NCBI GenBank assembly: GCA_024638325.1
Contig: JAHEKM010000008.1
Span: forward strand, 1 to 46,830
Direction: 5' to 3'
Source: Gemmatimonadota bacterium
Lineage (GTDB): Bacteria; Gemmatimonadota; Gemmatimonadetes; Longimicrobiales; Gaopeijiaceae
DNA length: 46,830 nt
The notes beneath the pieces were generated by a model that did not search any database, was not told the origin of the DNA, and saw nothing but the letters and a program-made list of their open reading frames with translations. Shown in pieces: positions 1 to 8,852 of the stretch (within the stretch, counting starts at the first letter, position 1; each line of letters starts with the position of its first letter). The position numbers and the translations under genes were made by a program.

Positions 1-120
1 GGCCTGGACGGAGTCACCGAGAAGCTGCACGACGGCCAGATGATCGAGGTCGACGGCTCGAACGGGGTCGTGCGCGTACTGGCGCCGCTCTCTGAGGAGC
101 CGGGAGCCCTTACCACATGA
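1..120 (+). CDS. PEP-utilising enzyme, C-terminal fragment (PEP synthase/PPDK-like mobile domain)
   Basis: Only the last 39 codons lie in the window, in frame 1 from base 1 to a TGA at 118-120. The peptide contains LHDGQMIEVDG followed by GVVRVL. This pattern is typical of the end of the swivelling phosphohistidine domain of PEP-utilising enzymes, such as phosphoenolpyruvate synthase, pyruvate phosphate dikinase and related fused proteins. The phosphorylatable histidine would lie upstream of the window, so the exact enzyme cannot be decided. The stop overlaps the ATG of the next gene (ATGA at 117-120), suggesting translational coupling. Family assignment rests on a short tail only. Confidence 0.6.
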   Translation, partial: GLDGVTEKLHDGQMIEVDGSNGVVRVLAPLSEEPGALTT

Positions 121-596
121 TGTTCCAGCGCCCCCCGAAACGTGCACTTCCTTCGTGGGTGGTCATCACCGCGCTGGTGCTGCTCAGCGCGTTGGCCTCG
201 ACGGGTCGGGACTGGCTCCCCGGGTCGGGCGCTTCCGACGACCGTGGCGCCGTCACGGTCGGTGAGGGGGAAGAACAGGTCCTCGATCTGTACGCGAACC
301 GCCGGTCGGGCGAGATGGTGCTGGTCCCAGGCATCGTGGACGCCGTGCTCTCCGACGACAATGACGGCTCGCGCCACCAGAGGTTCATCGTCCGGCTGGG
401 GTCGGGGCACACGCTGTTGATCGCGCACAACATCGACCTCGCCCCTAGGGTGCCGCTTCGAGTCGGTGATGCCGTGCGGGTTCGCGGCGAGTACGAGTGG
501 AACGAGCAGGGTGGTGTCCTCCACTGGACCCACGACGATCCGGCCGGCAGTCACCCGGGCGGCTGGATCGAGTTCGAAGGGGATCGCTACCGCTGA
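117..596 (+). CDS. DUF3465 domain protein, exported or membrane-anchored
   Basis: The protein has 159 residues. A hydrophobic stretch at about residues 14-28, after a basic N-terminus, is a signal peptide or single anchor. The remainder from about residue 62 matches the DUF3465 pattern: a small beta-rich OB-like domain with GIVDAVLSDDNDGSRHQRFI, a central LIAHNIDLAPR and a late GEYEWNEQGGVLHWTHHD-like segment (HWTHDDP here). The function of this family is unknown to me. The start is the ATG overlapping the stop of the upstream PEP-utilising enzyme, so the two are probably co-transcribed. Domain recognition is from memory of the family pattern. Confidence 0.75.
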   Translation: MMFQRPPKRALPSWVVITALVLLSALASTGRDWLPGSGASDDRGAVTVGEGEEQVLDLYANRRSGEMVLVPGIVDAVLSDDNDGSRHQRFIVRLGSGHTLLIAHNIDLAPRVPLRVGDAVRVRGEYEWNEQGGVLHWTHDDPAGSHPGGWIEFEGDRYR

Positions 597-733
597 CGAG
601 CGGGGATCGCCGCCTGAGGGAAGCCACCACAAGCGAAGAGGGCTTTCGCCGACTGCCCCGATGAGCTGCCCTGACGATACTTGGGGTAGCCGGGGTCTGC
701 TCCCCGCTCCCCGGCGACCGGAGTGGCCTGGGC

Positions 734-743
734 AAAGGAGGAG
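734..743 (+). promoter_or_regulatory. Strong ribosome binding site
   Basis: The sequence aaaggaggag lies 3 bases before the ATG at 747. It decides the start of the following gene in favour of 747 over the in-frame ATG at 723. Confidence 0.8.
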
Positions 744-746
744 CCG

Positions 747-1244
747 ATGAAACTCGCTGACACCAACTACGACGCCAGCGAAACCGGCTGCTGTGCGCGA
801 CTCGACCCGGCGTTGTGGGATGAGAAGGAGATCACGTGGCAGGACAAGCCGTTCCTGCGCGACCACATACGGGAGTTCCTGCACATCCCGCTCAACTACG
901 GCTCTGTCATCACACGCGACAACGCAGCCATCGAAGAGGCGTCAGCGTACCCGGAAGACCCCCTCTGGCTGACGGATGAGGTTTCGCCCTGGGGGAGCGA
1001 CATCTACTTGGCTGTCGAGGGTGACGTACCCGGAGCAACCGTAGTGAAGATCTCCGGTACCTTCCTCACCAAGGTGTTCGAGGGCCCGTACCGACACGTC
1101 GGCAAGTGGACGCAGGCGATGGAGGAGTACGTGCGAGGCCAGGGGCAGGAGATCGAGAAGATCTACTTCTACTACGCGACCTGCCCGAGATGCGCGAAGC
1201 AACTCGGGGAGAATCGTGTGGTCCTGTTCGCCAAGGTGGCCTGA
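747..1244 (+). CDS. Conserved hypothetical protein with CC and CxxC motifs (often annotated hydrolase)
   Basis: The protein has 165 residues and no signal peptide or membrane segment. It resembles a widespread small family often labelled simply hydrolase. Visible marks are the N-terminal SETGCC (Cys15-Cys16), the central GTFLTKVFEGPY near residues 104-115, and a C-terminal CPRC (Cys146, Cys149) in YYATCPRCAKQLG. The cysteine pairs could bind metal or act in redox chemistry, but no catalytic site is established from sequence. The start at 747 is chosen because a strong Shine-Dalgarno sits just upstream. The gene is convergent with tRNA-Lys and shares the hairpin at 1252-1284. Confidence 0.7.
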   Translation: MKLADTNYDASETGCCARLDPALWDEKEITWQDKPFLRDHIREFLHIPLNYGSVITRDNAAIEEASAYPEDPLWLTDEVSPWGSDIYLAVEGDVPGATVVKISGTFLTKVFEGPYRHVGKWTQAMEEYVRGQGQEIEKIYFYYATCPRCAKQLGENRVVLFAKVA

Positions 1245-1251
1245 CAAGAAA

Positions 1252-1284
1252 GCCGGAAACCCAGACGCTTCCTGGGTTTCCGGC
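1252..1284 (-). terminator. Rho-independent terminator of tRNA-Lys (possibly bidirectional)
   Basis: A perfect 13-bp stem (1252-1264 pairs with 1272-1284) encloses a 7-base loop. Read on the minus strand, the stem follows the tRNA 3' end by three bases and is followed by TTTCTTGT. On the plus strand it lies 7 bases after the stop of the 747-1244 gene but has no T-run, so termination in that direction would be weaker. Confidence 0.85.
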
Positions 1285-1287
1285 CTA

Positions 1288-1360
<73 letters not shown>

Positions 1361-1431
1361 GTGCCCTCCCATCGGGAGAAGCGAGACTAGAAGCTACGGG
1401 GTGCTGGGATGCGGTCAACCTACCGAGCACA

Positions 1432-2442
1432 TCAGATCTCACCCTGCCGGATGCATGCCGCGAAATGCTCCGCCTGGCCGTCCACTACCTTCGCCCCCAC
1501 AGGCTCGAGGGCGGGGACAGCGGCTTTGCATGCCTCGATCGCGAACGGGCAACGGGGATGGAAGGGACACCCGGCCGGCGGAGATACGGGGCTGGGAGCC
1601 TCACCCTCCAAAGGTACGCTCACCCGCCGCTGCTTGGGGTCGGGCACGGGCACGGCCTCGAGCAGAGCCCGCGTATACGGATGTGCGGGCCTCCCATAGA
1701 TGGCATCGACCGGCCCGTGCTCCACGATGCGGCCGAGGTACATGATGGCCAGCGTGTCACTGACGTGCTCCACAACGGACAGATCGTGGCTCACGAAGAT
1801 GTAGGTCAGGCCACGCTCCTTCTGGAGCCGCATCATGAGGTTGAGCACCTGGCTCTGGACCGAAACGTCCAGGGCGGACACGGGCTCGTCCGCCACCACG
1901 AGCTTGGGCTCCAGTGCGAGAGCCCGCGCGATTCCCACGCGCTGCCGCTGCCCTCCTGAGAACTCGTGCGGATAGCGCTCGATCACGTCGCCGGACAAGC
2001 CGACGGTCTCCAGCAGGTCGCGCACCTTCCGGACTTGCTCCTCCTTGCTTCCCACTCCATGCACGAGGAGCGGCTCGCGCACGATCTCCCCCACGGTCAT
2101 GCGCGGATTCAGAGAGGAGTACGGGTCCTGGAAGATGATCTGGAGGTCCCGCCGCAGCTGGAAGAGATCCTGCTTGGAGGCCGTGGCGATGTCGTTTCCC
2201 TCGAACAGCACGGTGCCGTCGGTAGGATCTTCGAGACGGAGCAGAGCACGCGCGAGAGTCGACTTGCCGCAGCCGGACTCACCGACGAGCCCCATGGTCT
2301 CACCCTCACGGACCGAGAAGCTCACGCCGTCCACGGCGCGGACGTCGCCGATCTTGCGACCCATGACCCCGCCGCGGACGGGGTAGTACTTCTTGAGATT
2401 CTCGACCTGGAGGATGGGGACCGCGCCGTTCCCGTCGCTCAA
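1432..2442 (-). CDS. Oligopeptide/dipeptide ABC transporter ATPase, DppF/OppF-like
   Basis: This is the second ATPase of a peptide importer. It contains Walker A ([12 protein letters not shown]), the Q-loop IIFQDPYSSLNPR, the signature FSGGQRQRVG, Walker B LVVADEPVSALD, the switch histidine in IFVSHDL, and a C-terminal oligo/dipeptide extension with cysteines (AGCPFHPRCPF). The chosen start is a TTG at 2442 whose TTGA overlaps the upstream stop at 2439-2441, giving 336 residues and leading straight into AVPILQVENLKK. An in-frame start at 2490 would add 16 residues that look unlike the family. It is the last gene of the five-gene operon. Confidence 0.9.
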   Translation of the reverse strand: MSDGNGAVPILQVENLKKYYPVRGGVMGRKIGDVRAVDGVSFSVREGETMGLVGESGCGKSTLARALLRLEDPTDGTVLFEGNDIATASKQDLFQLRRDLQIIFQDPYSSLNPRMTVGEIVREPLLVHGVGSKEEQVRKVRDLLETVGLSGDVIERYPHEFSGGQRQRVGIARALALEPKLVVADEPVSALDVSVQSQVLNLMMRLQKERGLTYIFVSHDLSVVEHVSDTLAIMYLGRIVEHGPVDAIYGRPAHPYTRALLEAVPVPDPKQRRVSVPLEGEAPSPVSPPAGCPFHPRCPFAIEACKAAVPALEPVGAKVVDGQAEHFAACIRQGEI

Positions 2443-3464
2443 GAGGTCATCTCCTCGGGGCGGACTGTGCCTTCGACCGGGAAGTGGCACGCCACCTCTC
2501 CGCCTGCGAAGGCACGGAGTGCAGGATCTTCAGAGGCACAGCGGGCGGCGTCGGCCGCACCCAGAGTCCGCCGCTTCCAGCAGCGGCCGGCGAAGCGGCA
2601 ACCCTCGATCGGGGCCGTGAGCGAGGGTACGATGCCCTCGATGGTCGGAAGCTCGGCCTTGCGGCCCTGCCCTCTGCGCGGAATGCTCGCGAGCAGTCCG
2701 CGGGTGTAGGGGTGCCTGGCGGAGTCGAACACCTCGACGATGCCACCCGTCTCCACGATCCGGCCTGCGTACATCACCGCGACGTCATCGCACGTCTCGG
2801 CGACCACCCCCATGTCATGCGTGATGAGGATGACCGCAGTCCCCGTCCGCTGCTGAAGGTCCTTGATGAGGTGGAGAATCTGCGCCTGGATCGTCACGTC
2901 GAGGGCCGTCGTGGGCTCGTCGGCGATGAGCACGCGCGGCTCGCAGAGGAGCGCCATGGCGATCATCACCCGCTGCTTCATCCCGCCCGAAAGCTCATGC
3001 GGATACGCTCGTAGCCGGGACTCCGGCTCGGCGATGCCCACCGTGCGCAGCATCTCGACGGACCGTGCGTGAGCCTGCTGGCGCGACATCCCGAATCTCA
3101 TGGCGAGGACCTCGAAGAGCTGCCTCTCCACGGTGAACACCGGGTTGAGGGACGTCATGGGGTCCTGGAAGATCATCGAGATCTCGTTCCCGCGAATTCC
3201 GGGCAAGTCGTCGCTCGGCAGCGTCAGGACGTCCTGCTCGCCGAGCCACACCTCGCCACCCAGGATCCGGCCGGGCGGTCTGGGGACGAGTCGCAGGACG
3301 GTGGAGGCCGTGACGCTCTTGCCGCATCCCGACTCTCCCACGATGCCCAACGTCCGACCGGCGTGGACGTCGAAAGAGACGCCGTCGACCGCCCGCAGGA
3401 ACCCCGCTGGGGTGTCGAAGCCCACCGCCAGGTCGCGCACCCGAAGCACCGGCTCTGCCCCCAC
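2439..3464 (-). CDS. Oligopeptide/dipeptide ABC transporter ATPase, DppD/OppD-like
   Basis: The protein has 341 residues and is the first of the two ATPases. It carries Walker A ([12 protein letters not shown]), Q-loop ([13 protein letters not shown]), signature LSGGMKQRV, Walker B ([12 protein letters not shown]) and switch His (LITHDMG). The C-terminal extension has four cysteines in an EGCRFAGRC...C...ACHF arrangement, as in D-type subunits that bind a [4Fe-4S] cluster. The start is a GTG at 3464, about 45 bases after the stop of the binding-protein gene. In the related E. coli Yej system the two ATPases are fused as YejF; here they are separate. Confidence 0.9.
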   Translation of the reverse strand: MGAEPVLRVRDLAVGFDTPAGFLRAVDGVSFDVHAGRTLGIVGESGCGKSVTASTVLRLVPRPPGRILGGEVWLGEQDVLTLPSDDLPGIRGNEISMIFQDPMTSLNPVFTVERQLFEVLAMRFGMSRQQAHARSVEMLRTVGIAEPESRLRAYPHELSGGMKQRVMIAMALLCEPRVLIADEPTTALDVTIQAQILHLIKDLQQRTGTAVILITHDMGVVAETCDDVAVMYAGRIVETGGIVEVFDSARHPYTRGLLASIPRRGQGRKAELPTIEGIVPSLTAPIEGCRFAGRCWKRRTLGAADAARCASEDPALRAFAGGEVACHFPVEGTVRPEEMTS

Positions 3465-3508
3465 CGGGCTACGGATCTCGGCCTCCCCGGGTGCCGCGTT
3501 GGACGGGC

Positions 3509-5506
3509 TCAGCGGAAGCGCTCCCGGACGCCATAGAAGTCCTTGTCGATCTCGTCGTCGAGCGGGAGCGCCTCGCCCCGCGCCATCGCCTCCTCGAGTC
3601 GGGTCCGTGCGTCAGGATCGATCCAGTACACCATCCAGTCCGAGACCTGCTCCGTTCGCAGCGGCAGGTAGAACTCGGGGAAACGGAGGTAGTCCCAATG
3701 CACTAGGCGGATGTAGGGCGCCATCCAGAATGGGATGTAGAACGCCTCGTCGTGGACGATCTCGTCGATCTGCTGCATGGCCGCCAGTCGGTCCTCGAAA
3801 TCGAGGTCCCGCTCGTAGACCTCGATGAGCGAGTCGACCTGAGGCGTTCCGAAGCCCCAGATGTCGTTGTTGTTCGTGGTCTCGAGGTTCTCGCTGTGCA
3901 GGTACTGCCGCGGGCTGGGGTAGAAGCCGGCCGTCCGCGAGGTCAGCGTCATCTCGTACTTGCGCTCCAGGCCCCGTTCGAACGCCGTGCCGGGTTCGAG
4001 CAGCTGCAGGCGCATGTCCACCCCGGCGCGACGATACTCTTGCTGCATGACCGTCAGGTGTCGACCGAGAGAGGCCTGCCCATAGATCAGCGTGAACGTT
4101 GCCCGTTCGCCGCGCTCGTTGACGAGGATGTCGTCCGTGTCCGAGCGCGTGAGTAGCAGGCCGCGCACCGTGCGTCCCACCGCGCCCAGGAACGAGCCGC
4201 CCTCACCCTGGCCGGGCCGCCGGTACCCGGCGCGCTCGAGAAGAACGCGTGCCTGAGCCGGATCGAAGGCGTAAGGCCGGACGGCCGGATTCGTGTACTG
4301 CGTACCCTCGAAGAACGACACCTGCCGGTAATACTCGTCGTACATGAGGTTCCGGTTCAGGCGCTCGAAGTTGAAGAGGTGCTGCATGGCCTGGCGGAAC
4401 TCTCTGCTGCCGAACACCGGCGCCTGCAGGTTCATGTGGAGGCCGTAGACACCCGAAGGCGTCTCGGTGAACACGCGTGCTCGCCTCAGCCAACCGTTCC
4501 GCACGGCATCGAAGGTGTATTCCTCGTTCCAGCCTCGTGCGGAGGTCTCAACGTGGAGGTCGATCTCGCCGCGGCGGAGGTAGTCGAGCGATCGCTCCGG
4601 CGCGATCACCCGAAGTTGGATACGGTCGAAGTTGTAGAGGCCGCGGAAGTACTGCTTGCCGTCACCCCACCAGTCGGGCACCCGCTCGAACGTGACCGAC
4701 TCGCCCCTCACCACATCGGACACCACGTAAGGCCCTGGAGCGACCTGGAACTCGTTGTTGGACCGGGTCACCCAGTCGTCGTCCAGGGTGATGGCGTGCG
4801 CAGGCGTCGGCCAGAGACCGGCGTAGTCGTAGAGCGGACGCCAGCTGGTGCGGGTGCCTACGATCCTGAGGGTGTAGTCGTCGATGGCGTCGACCGACTC
4901 GTAGTACTGCTCGGCGTAGTTGTTGTAGAAGGGGTCGACGATCTCGTCGGAGCGCATCATATCCCACGTGAACACGTAGTCGTGGGCTGTCACGGGTGTC
5001 CCGTCGCTGAAGCGCGCGTCCGGGTCGAGGCGGAAGTAGATCGTCCTTTGATCCTCCTGTACGCTCCACGCCGACGCCATCATCGGGATGAACCGATCCG
5101 TTACTGGGTGCAGCATGACGAGGCCGAACGCCATCGTGAACGCGCGGTTCCAACCTGCGAAGGCGTCGTTCGAGCTCGGACCCATGAGACGGAACGTGAG
5201 CGGGTACGCGGTGATCGAGTACGTGAAGGTCCCGCCCCGAATCGCCTCGTCCGACCCGATCGGCGGGTCTTCCAAGTTCGTTTCCCAGACGATGTCGGCC
5301 GGAAGAACGACGGGCGCCGACTGCGGGCTCGGCTCGGCCGCTGCCTGCGCACGCTCCTGAGGCGTGGGCGAATCCGGCACCGAAGCCGTAGCCTCCGGTC
5401 CGGCGAGCACCGGGGATTCCACCGGGGGAGCCGGAGCGAGGAGCAGGCCCAGCAAGACGAGCGTCGCGCCGCCGGCTGTCACTGTGGAGAGTCGAAGTCT
5501 ACTCAT
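3509..5506 (-). CDS. ABC transporter substrate-binding protein, family 5 (YejA/DppA-like)
   Basis: The protein has 665 residues. The N-terminus has a hydrophobic export segment at about residues 9-26, then a low-complexity Pro/Ala linker to about residue 75. The rest follows the SBP_bac_5 pattern, including GGTFTYSITAYPLTFRLMG, the DPDARFSDGTPVTAHDYVFTW block near residues 160-180, and a late YIPFWMAPYIRL. It should bind peptides in the periplasm. The size is close to YejA rather than the shorter DppA. Its ATG overlaps the end of the upstream permease (5499-5506), so the genes are coupled. Confidence 0.9.
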   Translation of the reverse strand: MSRLRLSTVTAGGATLVLLGLLLAPAPPVESPVLAGPEATASVPDSPTPQERAQAAAEPSPQSAPVVLPADIVWETNLEDPPIGSDEAIRGGTFTYSITAYPLTFRLMGPSSNDAFAGWNRAFTMAFGLVMLHPVTDRFIPMMASAWSVQEDQRTIYFRLDPDARFSDGTPVTAHDYVFTWDMMRSDEIVDPFYNNYAEQYYESVDAIDDYTLRIVGTRTSWRPLYDYAGLWPTPAHAITLDDDWVTRSNNEFQVAPGPYVVSDVVRGESVTFERVPDWWGDGKQYFRGLYNFDRIQLRVIAPERSLDYLRRGEIDLHVETSARGWNEEYTFDAVRNGWLRRARVFTETPSGVYGLHMNLQAPVFGSREFRQAMQHLFNFERLNRNLMYDEYYRQVSFFEGTQYTNPAVRPYAFDPAQARVLLERAGYRRPGQGEGGSFLGAVGRTVRGLLLTRSDTDDILVNERGERATFTLIYGQASLGRHLTVMQQEYRRAGVDMRLQLLEPGTAFERGLERKYEMTLTSRTAGFYPSPRQYLHSENLETTNNNDIWGFGTPQVDSLIEVYERDLDFEDRLAAMQQIDEIVHDEAFYIPFWMAPYIRLVHWDYLRFPEFYLPLRTEQVSDWMVYWIDPDARTRLEEAMARGEALPLDDEIDKDFYGVRERFR

Positions 5507-6863
5507 ATCGGGCGTACTCCTTGGGGTCGAACGCCTCGCGGACCGACTCCCCCACGAAGACGACGAGCACGAGCGTAACCGTCAGAGCCGTGAAGGGCGC
5601 GAGCGTCAGCCAGAGCTTGTCTCGGTTCTCGGACTGCAGCGCCTGGTCCAGTAGCTCTCCCCAACTCGGCGTGGGCGGGGGAAGGCCGTATCCGAGGTAG
5701 TCGAGGCCGGTGAGCGCGAAGATCGCCCCGACGATCGCGAACGGGGTGAAGGTCACGAGCGGGGTCAGGCAGTTCGGCAGCAGGTGCCGGAAAATGATGC
5801 GCAGGTGCGAGGCCCCGTACGACTTGGCTGCCAGACAGTATTCGCGCGTCTTCTCTCGGTACATCTCCGTGCGCATGTAGAACGTGATGGAGATCCACTG
5901 GAAGAGGGCCATGATGAGCAGCAACATCCAGAACGTCGGCGCGATCAGGGCGGCCAAGATGATGACGACGTACAGGAAGGGAATGGCCATCAGAACTTCG
6001 ATCAGGCGTTGGCTCAGGATGTCGAAGCGGCCGCCCAGGTAGCCCTGCAGGCTGCCGACGACTGTCCCGATCGCTTGGCCGGCGAGGACCAGAAACAGCG
6101 CGAAGAAGATCGAGATCCGAAAGCCGTACAGCAGTCTGGATGCCACGTCCCGCCCCTGGGAGTCGGTCCCCAGATAGTGGCGGCGGCGCAGGTCCGGCGG
6201 CGTCGGGGGCAGGACACCCAGGTCGGCGATGGACGGCAGGACACCCGAGCGCGCGAGTCCCACCACGGTGCCCGTGGCGGACGCGTCGGGATCGGACAGC
6301 AGAGCGTCGATGCGGCCCTCGTCGATCGCGTCGGCGAGCTCTCCGAGCCCGTCTCGCCGTGCGATACGGGCCGCCTCCGCAGCCTCGCCCTGCTCCAGTC
6401 TGTCCTGGATGTCGTTCAACACCTCGTTGTACCAGAAGTCGTTCTCGTACGGATTCCAGGGGATGAGCGGCATGAAGACGCGGTTGCGCCGGTTCGGGTA
6501 GCGCGCCTCGAGCGCCTCGAGCGCGGCGGGGTCGTCCCCCGCGCTCGCTCGCTCACGGGCGTAGAGCTCGCGCTCGAGGGCCCACTCCCGCTGGAGCCGG
6601 AAGTAGTCGGTCTCGACGTCGTTGGTCTCCCATCCCGCCGGAGGCTCCTGGTCGAACGTCGACATGGGCAGGAAGGAGAAGGTCGGCAGGTAGACCCTGC
6701 CCTCGTGCAGAACGAGGAGCGCGCGGCTTTCGGCCAGGTAGGGCGCGAAGAGCGAGAGCACCATCGCCGCCCCGAGTATGAGCAGCGAGTAGAATCCGCG
6801 CCGAATACTCCGGAAGCGCTCGAATCGGCGGCGCGTGATCGGGTCGAGGCGGATCCCCAGCAC
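5499..6863 (-). CDS. ABC transporter permease, YejE/DppC-like, with enlarged periplasmic insert
   Basis: The protein has 454 residues. The first membrane helix is at about residues 22-45, then a long soluble stretch to about residue 228. The conserved core starts at YLGTDSQGRDVASRLLYGFR and includes the EAA cytoplasmic loop (REYCLAAKSYGASHLRI). E. coli YejE is about 341 residues, and the excess lies between helix 1 and the GTD motif. That insert is rich in Glu, Ala and Arg, with probable helices. The gene follows the YejB-like permease by six bases and overlaps the binding-protein gene. Confidence 0.9.
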   Translation of the reverse strand: MLGIRLDPITRRRFERFRSIRRGFYSLLILGAAMVLSLFAPYLAESRALLVLHEGRVYLPTFSFLPMSTFDQEPPAGWETNDVETDYFRLQREWALERELYARERASAGDDPAALEALEARYPNRRNRVFMPLIPWNPYENDFWYNEVLNDIQDRLEQGEAAEAARIARRDGLGELADAIDEGRIDALLSDPDASATGTVVGLARSGVLPSIADLGVLPPTPPDLRRRHYLGTDSQGRDVASRLLYGFRISIFFALFLVLAGQAIGTVVGSLQGYLGGRFDILSQRLIEVLMAIPFLYVVIILAALIAPTFWMLLLIMALFQWISITFYMRTEMYREKTREYCLAAKSYGASHLRIIFRHLLPNCLTPLVTFTPFAIVGAIFALTGLDYLGYGLPPPTPSWGELLDQALQSENRDKLWLTLAPFTALTVTLVLVVFVGESVREAFDPKEYARYE

Positions 6864-6869
6864 GTCCCG

Positions 6870-7958
6870 TTACTCGAAGCGGACGCGCGGGTCGACGAAC
6901 GCGACGGCCAGGTCGGAGACCAGGTTGCCGACCATGAGCAGCACGCTGGAGATGACCAGGAAGCCCATCACGACAGGGAAGTCGCGCGCCTGGATCGCCT
7001 CGAACGACAGCAGGCCGACGCCCGGGATGCTGAATACCCGCTCGATGAGAAAGCTGCCCGCCAGGAAGATGCCGAGGAGCGTGCCGATGCTCGTCGCCAT
7101 CGGTATGAGCGAATTCCTGAGCGCGTGCACGAAAACGGCCCGACGCCAGCTCAGGCCCTTGGCAAGGGCGGTGCGCACATAGTCCGCGCTCATGTTCTCG
7201 ATGAGGCTGTTCTTCATGAGCATCGTGGTGACCGCGAAGGAGCCGGCGAGATAGGCGATGAGGGGCAGCACGGAGTGGTACCCCACGTCGAGTGCCCTCT
7301 GAAACAGAGGTAGCGCGTCGGCGCCGGCGGACTCGAACCCGCCCAGCGGAAAGATCTGATAGCGCACGGCCAGGAGATTGCTGAGGACGGCACCGAGCGC
7401 GAAGCCAGGAATCGCGTAGCCGACGAAGATCAGCACCGAGGTGGCGTTGTCGACCACGGTCCGGTGCTTGATGGCCTTGAGAATGCCGAGAGGAATACAG
7501 ATGCCGTACACGAAGAAGGCGGTGACGAGGCCGTAGTAGATCGAGACCGGCAGTCGGTCGACGATGACACGGATCACGGGCTCGTTGTACCGGAAGGAGT
7601 CCCCGAGGTCGAGACGAAGCGTGTCCCAGAGCCACGCACCGTACGCCACCGGCAGCGGCTGATCGAATCCGTAGTATTCGTTCAGAAGCTCCAGCTGATC
7701 GTCGGGGATGACGAGCTGAGCGGGGCCACGGGAAGAGCCACCGGCCACCTCCCCGGCGCCGCCCCCTCCCGCGAGCTGCAGGCGCAGCTGGTCGATCGGC
7801 CCGCCCGGCACGAACTGGATGAGCGTGAACGTCACCAGGGTGATCCCGAGAAAGGTGGGGATCATCAGTAGAAGCCGCCTGAGGACGTAGTCCCTCAGGG
7901 CCTCGCCGCGCGACTTCAAAGGCTCACCGCAGTCGGCCTCATGGGTCTCCTTGATCAC
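6870..7958 (-). CDS. ABC transporter permease, YejB/DppB-like
   Basis: This is the first gene of the peptide importer operon. The family N-terminus is recognisable as DYVLRRLLLMIPTFLGI, followed by FVPGGPIDQL. Further membrane helices and the coupling loop (TALAKGLSWRRAVFVHALRN) follow, and the end DPRVRFE is typical. The ATG at 7958 puts about 22 residues before the expected start and has no clear ribosome binding site. A TTG at about 7919 is an alternative, giving a protein closer to the family. Direction and order (B, E, A, D, F) match a single transcript. Confidence 0.88.
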   Translation of the reverse strand: MIKETHEADCGEPLKSRGEALRDYVLRRLLLMIPTFLGITLVTFTLIQFVPGGPIDQLRLQLAGGGGAGEVAGGSSRGPAQLVIPDDQLELLNEYYGFDQPLPVAYGAWLWDTLRLDLGDSFRYNEPVIRVIVDRLPVSIYYGLVTAFFVYGICIPLGILKAIKHRTVVDNATSVLIFVGYAIPGFALGAVLSNLLAVRYQIFPLGGFESAGADALPLFQRALDVGYHSVLPLIAYLAGSFAVTTMLMKNSLIENMSADYVRTALAKGLSWRRAVFVHALRNSLIPMATSIGTLLGIFLAGSFLIERVFSIPGVGLLSFEAIQARDFPVVMGFLVISSVLLMVGNLVSDLAVAFVDPRVRFE

Positions 7959-8054
7959 ATCCGTGAGCTTGCTTGCGGCCCGGATCCTAGGGCACCACGA
8001 ACGAAGCGGGCAAGCGCGTGTCCCACGCGCAGCTCGCCGCTATCCTTCAACTGG

Positions 8055-8852
8055 ATGAGCTTCGACCCCCACGACGATGCGACGTCCCGCGGCGCTCCAG
8101 ACGCCGCGGTCCCCTGGCGCGTCTTCGTCTCCGGTTTCCTCGACTGGCCTCGCGATGGGGAGGCCGCCGTCGGCTTCGACCCTTGGCGGTGCACACAGAA
8201 CTCGAGTGGCTACCTGCTCATCGGTCGCTGGCATCAAGGAGGGAGTAAGCCGGATCCTGGCCTAGGGCCCCTCTCGAGCGCGCTCAGGGCCGTCCGCCGG
8301 ACGCGGGACGGACGGCGGATCGAGTGGACTTTCGACGCGCTTCCCACGCGGTGGGGTGCGGCCGCGGGGGTCCCTGCCAGCGCGCACGACGTCGTCGTGA
8401 ATCTCGGCCTTGGCGTGTACCCGGATCGGTTCGGAGACGCCTACGAAGCGACGATTCTGGTCGAGGTGGGTGCGCGTAACCTCCGTGCGAAAGGTCCGGA
8501 CGTGGCAGGCGTGTCGATCGGGGACGCAGCAGCACCGCCGCCGGTGATCGAAGAGGGTGGGCCCGAAGTGCTCCTGCCGCCCCCGCTCGTCGCCGCGCGA
8601 GCGCGAAATGCAGCCGGAGAGGTCGCCGTCGGCGGAACCTCTTTCACCGTCATCGCCGAGGGTGCGCGCGACGAAAACGCATTCGTCTGCAACGAGACCC
8701 ACCATGCGATGCTGTCGCAGCTAGGCGCCGGAGCTCGCCCCCATCAGGCCTACTTCATTCACGTGCCGAGACCACGTGACATGCGGAGGGGCCGGCCCCT
8801 GGCCAAGGCGCTTCGCACGGTGATCGAGGGCCTCATCCAGCCCGGGTCCTAG
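8055..8852 (+). CDS. Divergent pyroglutamyl-peptidase I-like protein (peptidase C15 fold)
   Basis: The protein has 265 residues and no signal peptide. The order of motifs matches pyrrolidone-carboxylate peptidases: an early VFVSGFLDW and NSS, a central LGVYPDRFGDAYEATILVEV with a Glu followed by ARN, then AFVCNETHH carrying the Cys, then AYFIHVPRP carrying the His. These are the positions of the Glu, Cys and His of the C15 active site, so all three appear retained although the rest is divergent. The ATG at 8055 is preferred over an in-frame ATG at 7941, which would overlap the divergent permease gene. It may act on peptides brought in by the neighbouring importer; that is inference. Confidence 0.65.
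   Translation: MSFDPHDDATSRGAPDAAVPWRVFVSGFLDWPRDGEAAVGFDPWRCTQNSSGYLLIGRWHQGGSKPDPGLGPLSSALRAVRRTRDGRRIEWTFDALPTRWGAAAGVPASAHDVVVNLGLGVYPDRFGDAYEATILVEVGARNLRAKGPDVAGVSIGDAAAPPPVIEEGGPEVLLPPPLVAARARNAAGEVAVGGTSFTVIAEGARDENAFVCNETHHAMLSQLGAGARPHQAYFIHVPRPRDMRRGRPLAKALRTVIEGLIQPGS

Noticed and set aside
7941-8054. N-terminal extension of the pyroglutamyl-peptidase-like protein
   Set aside because: It would overlap the divergent permease start and reads as unconserved sequence; the ATG at 8055 leads directly to the conserved domain.
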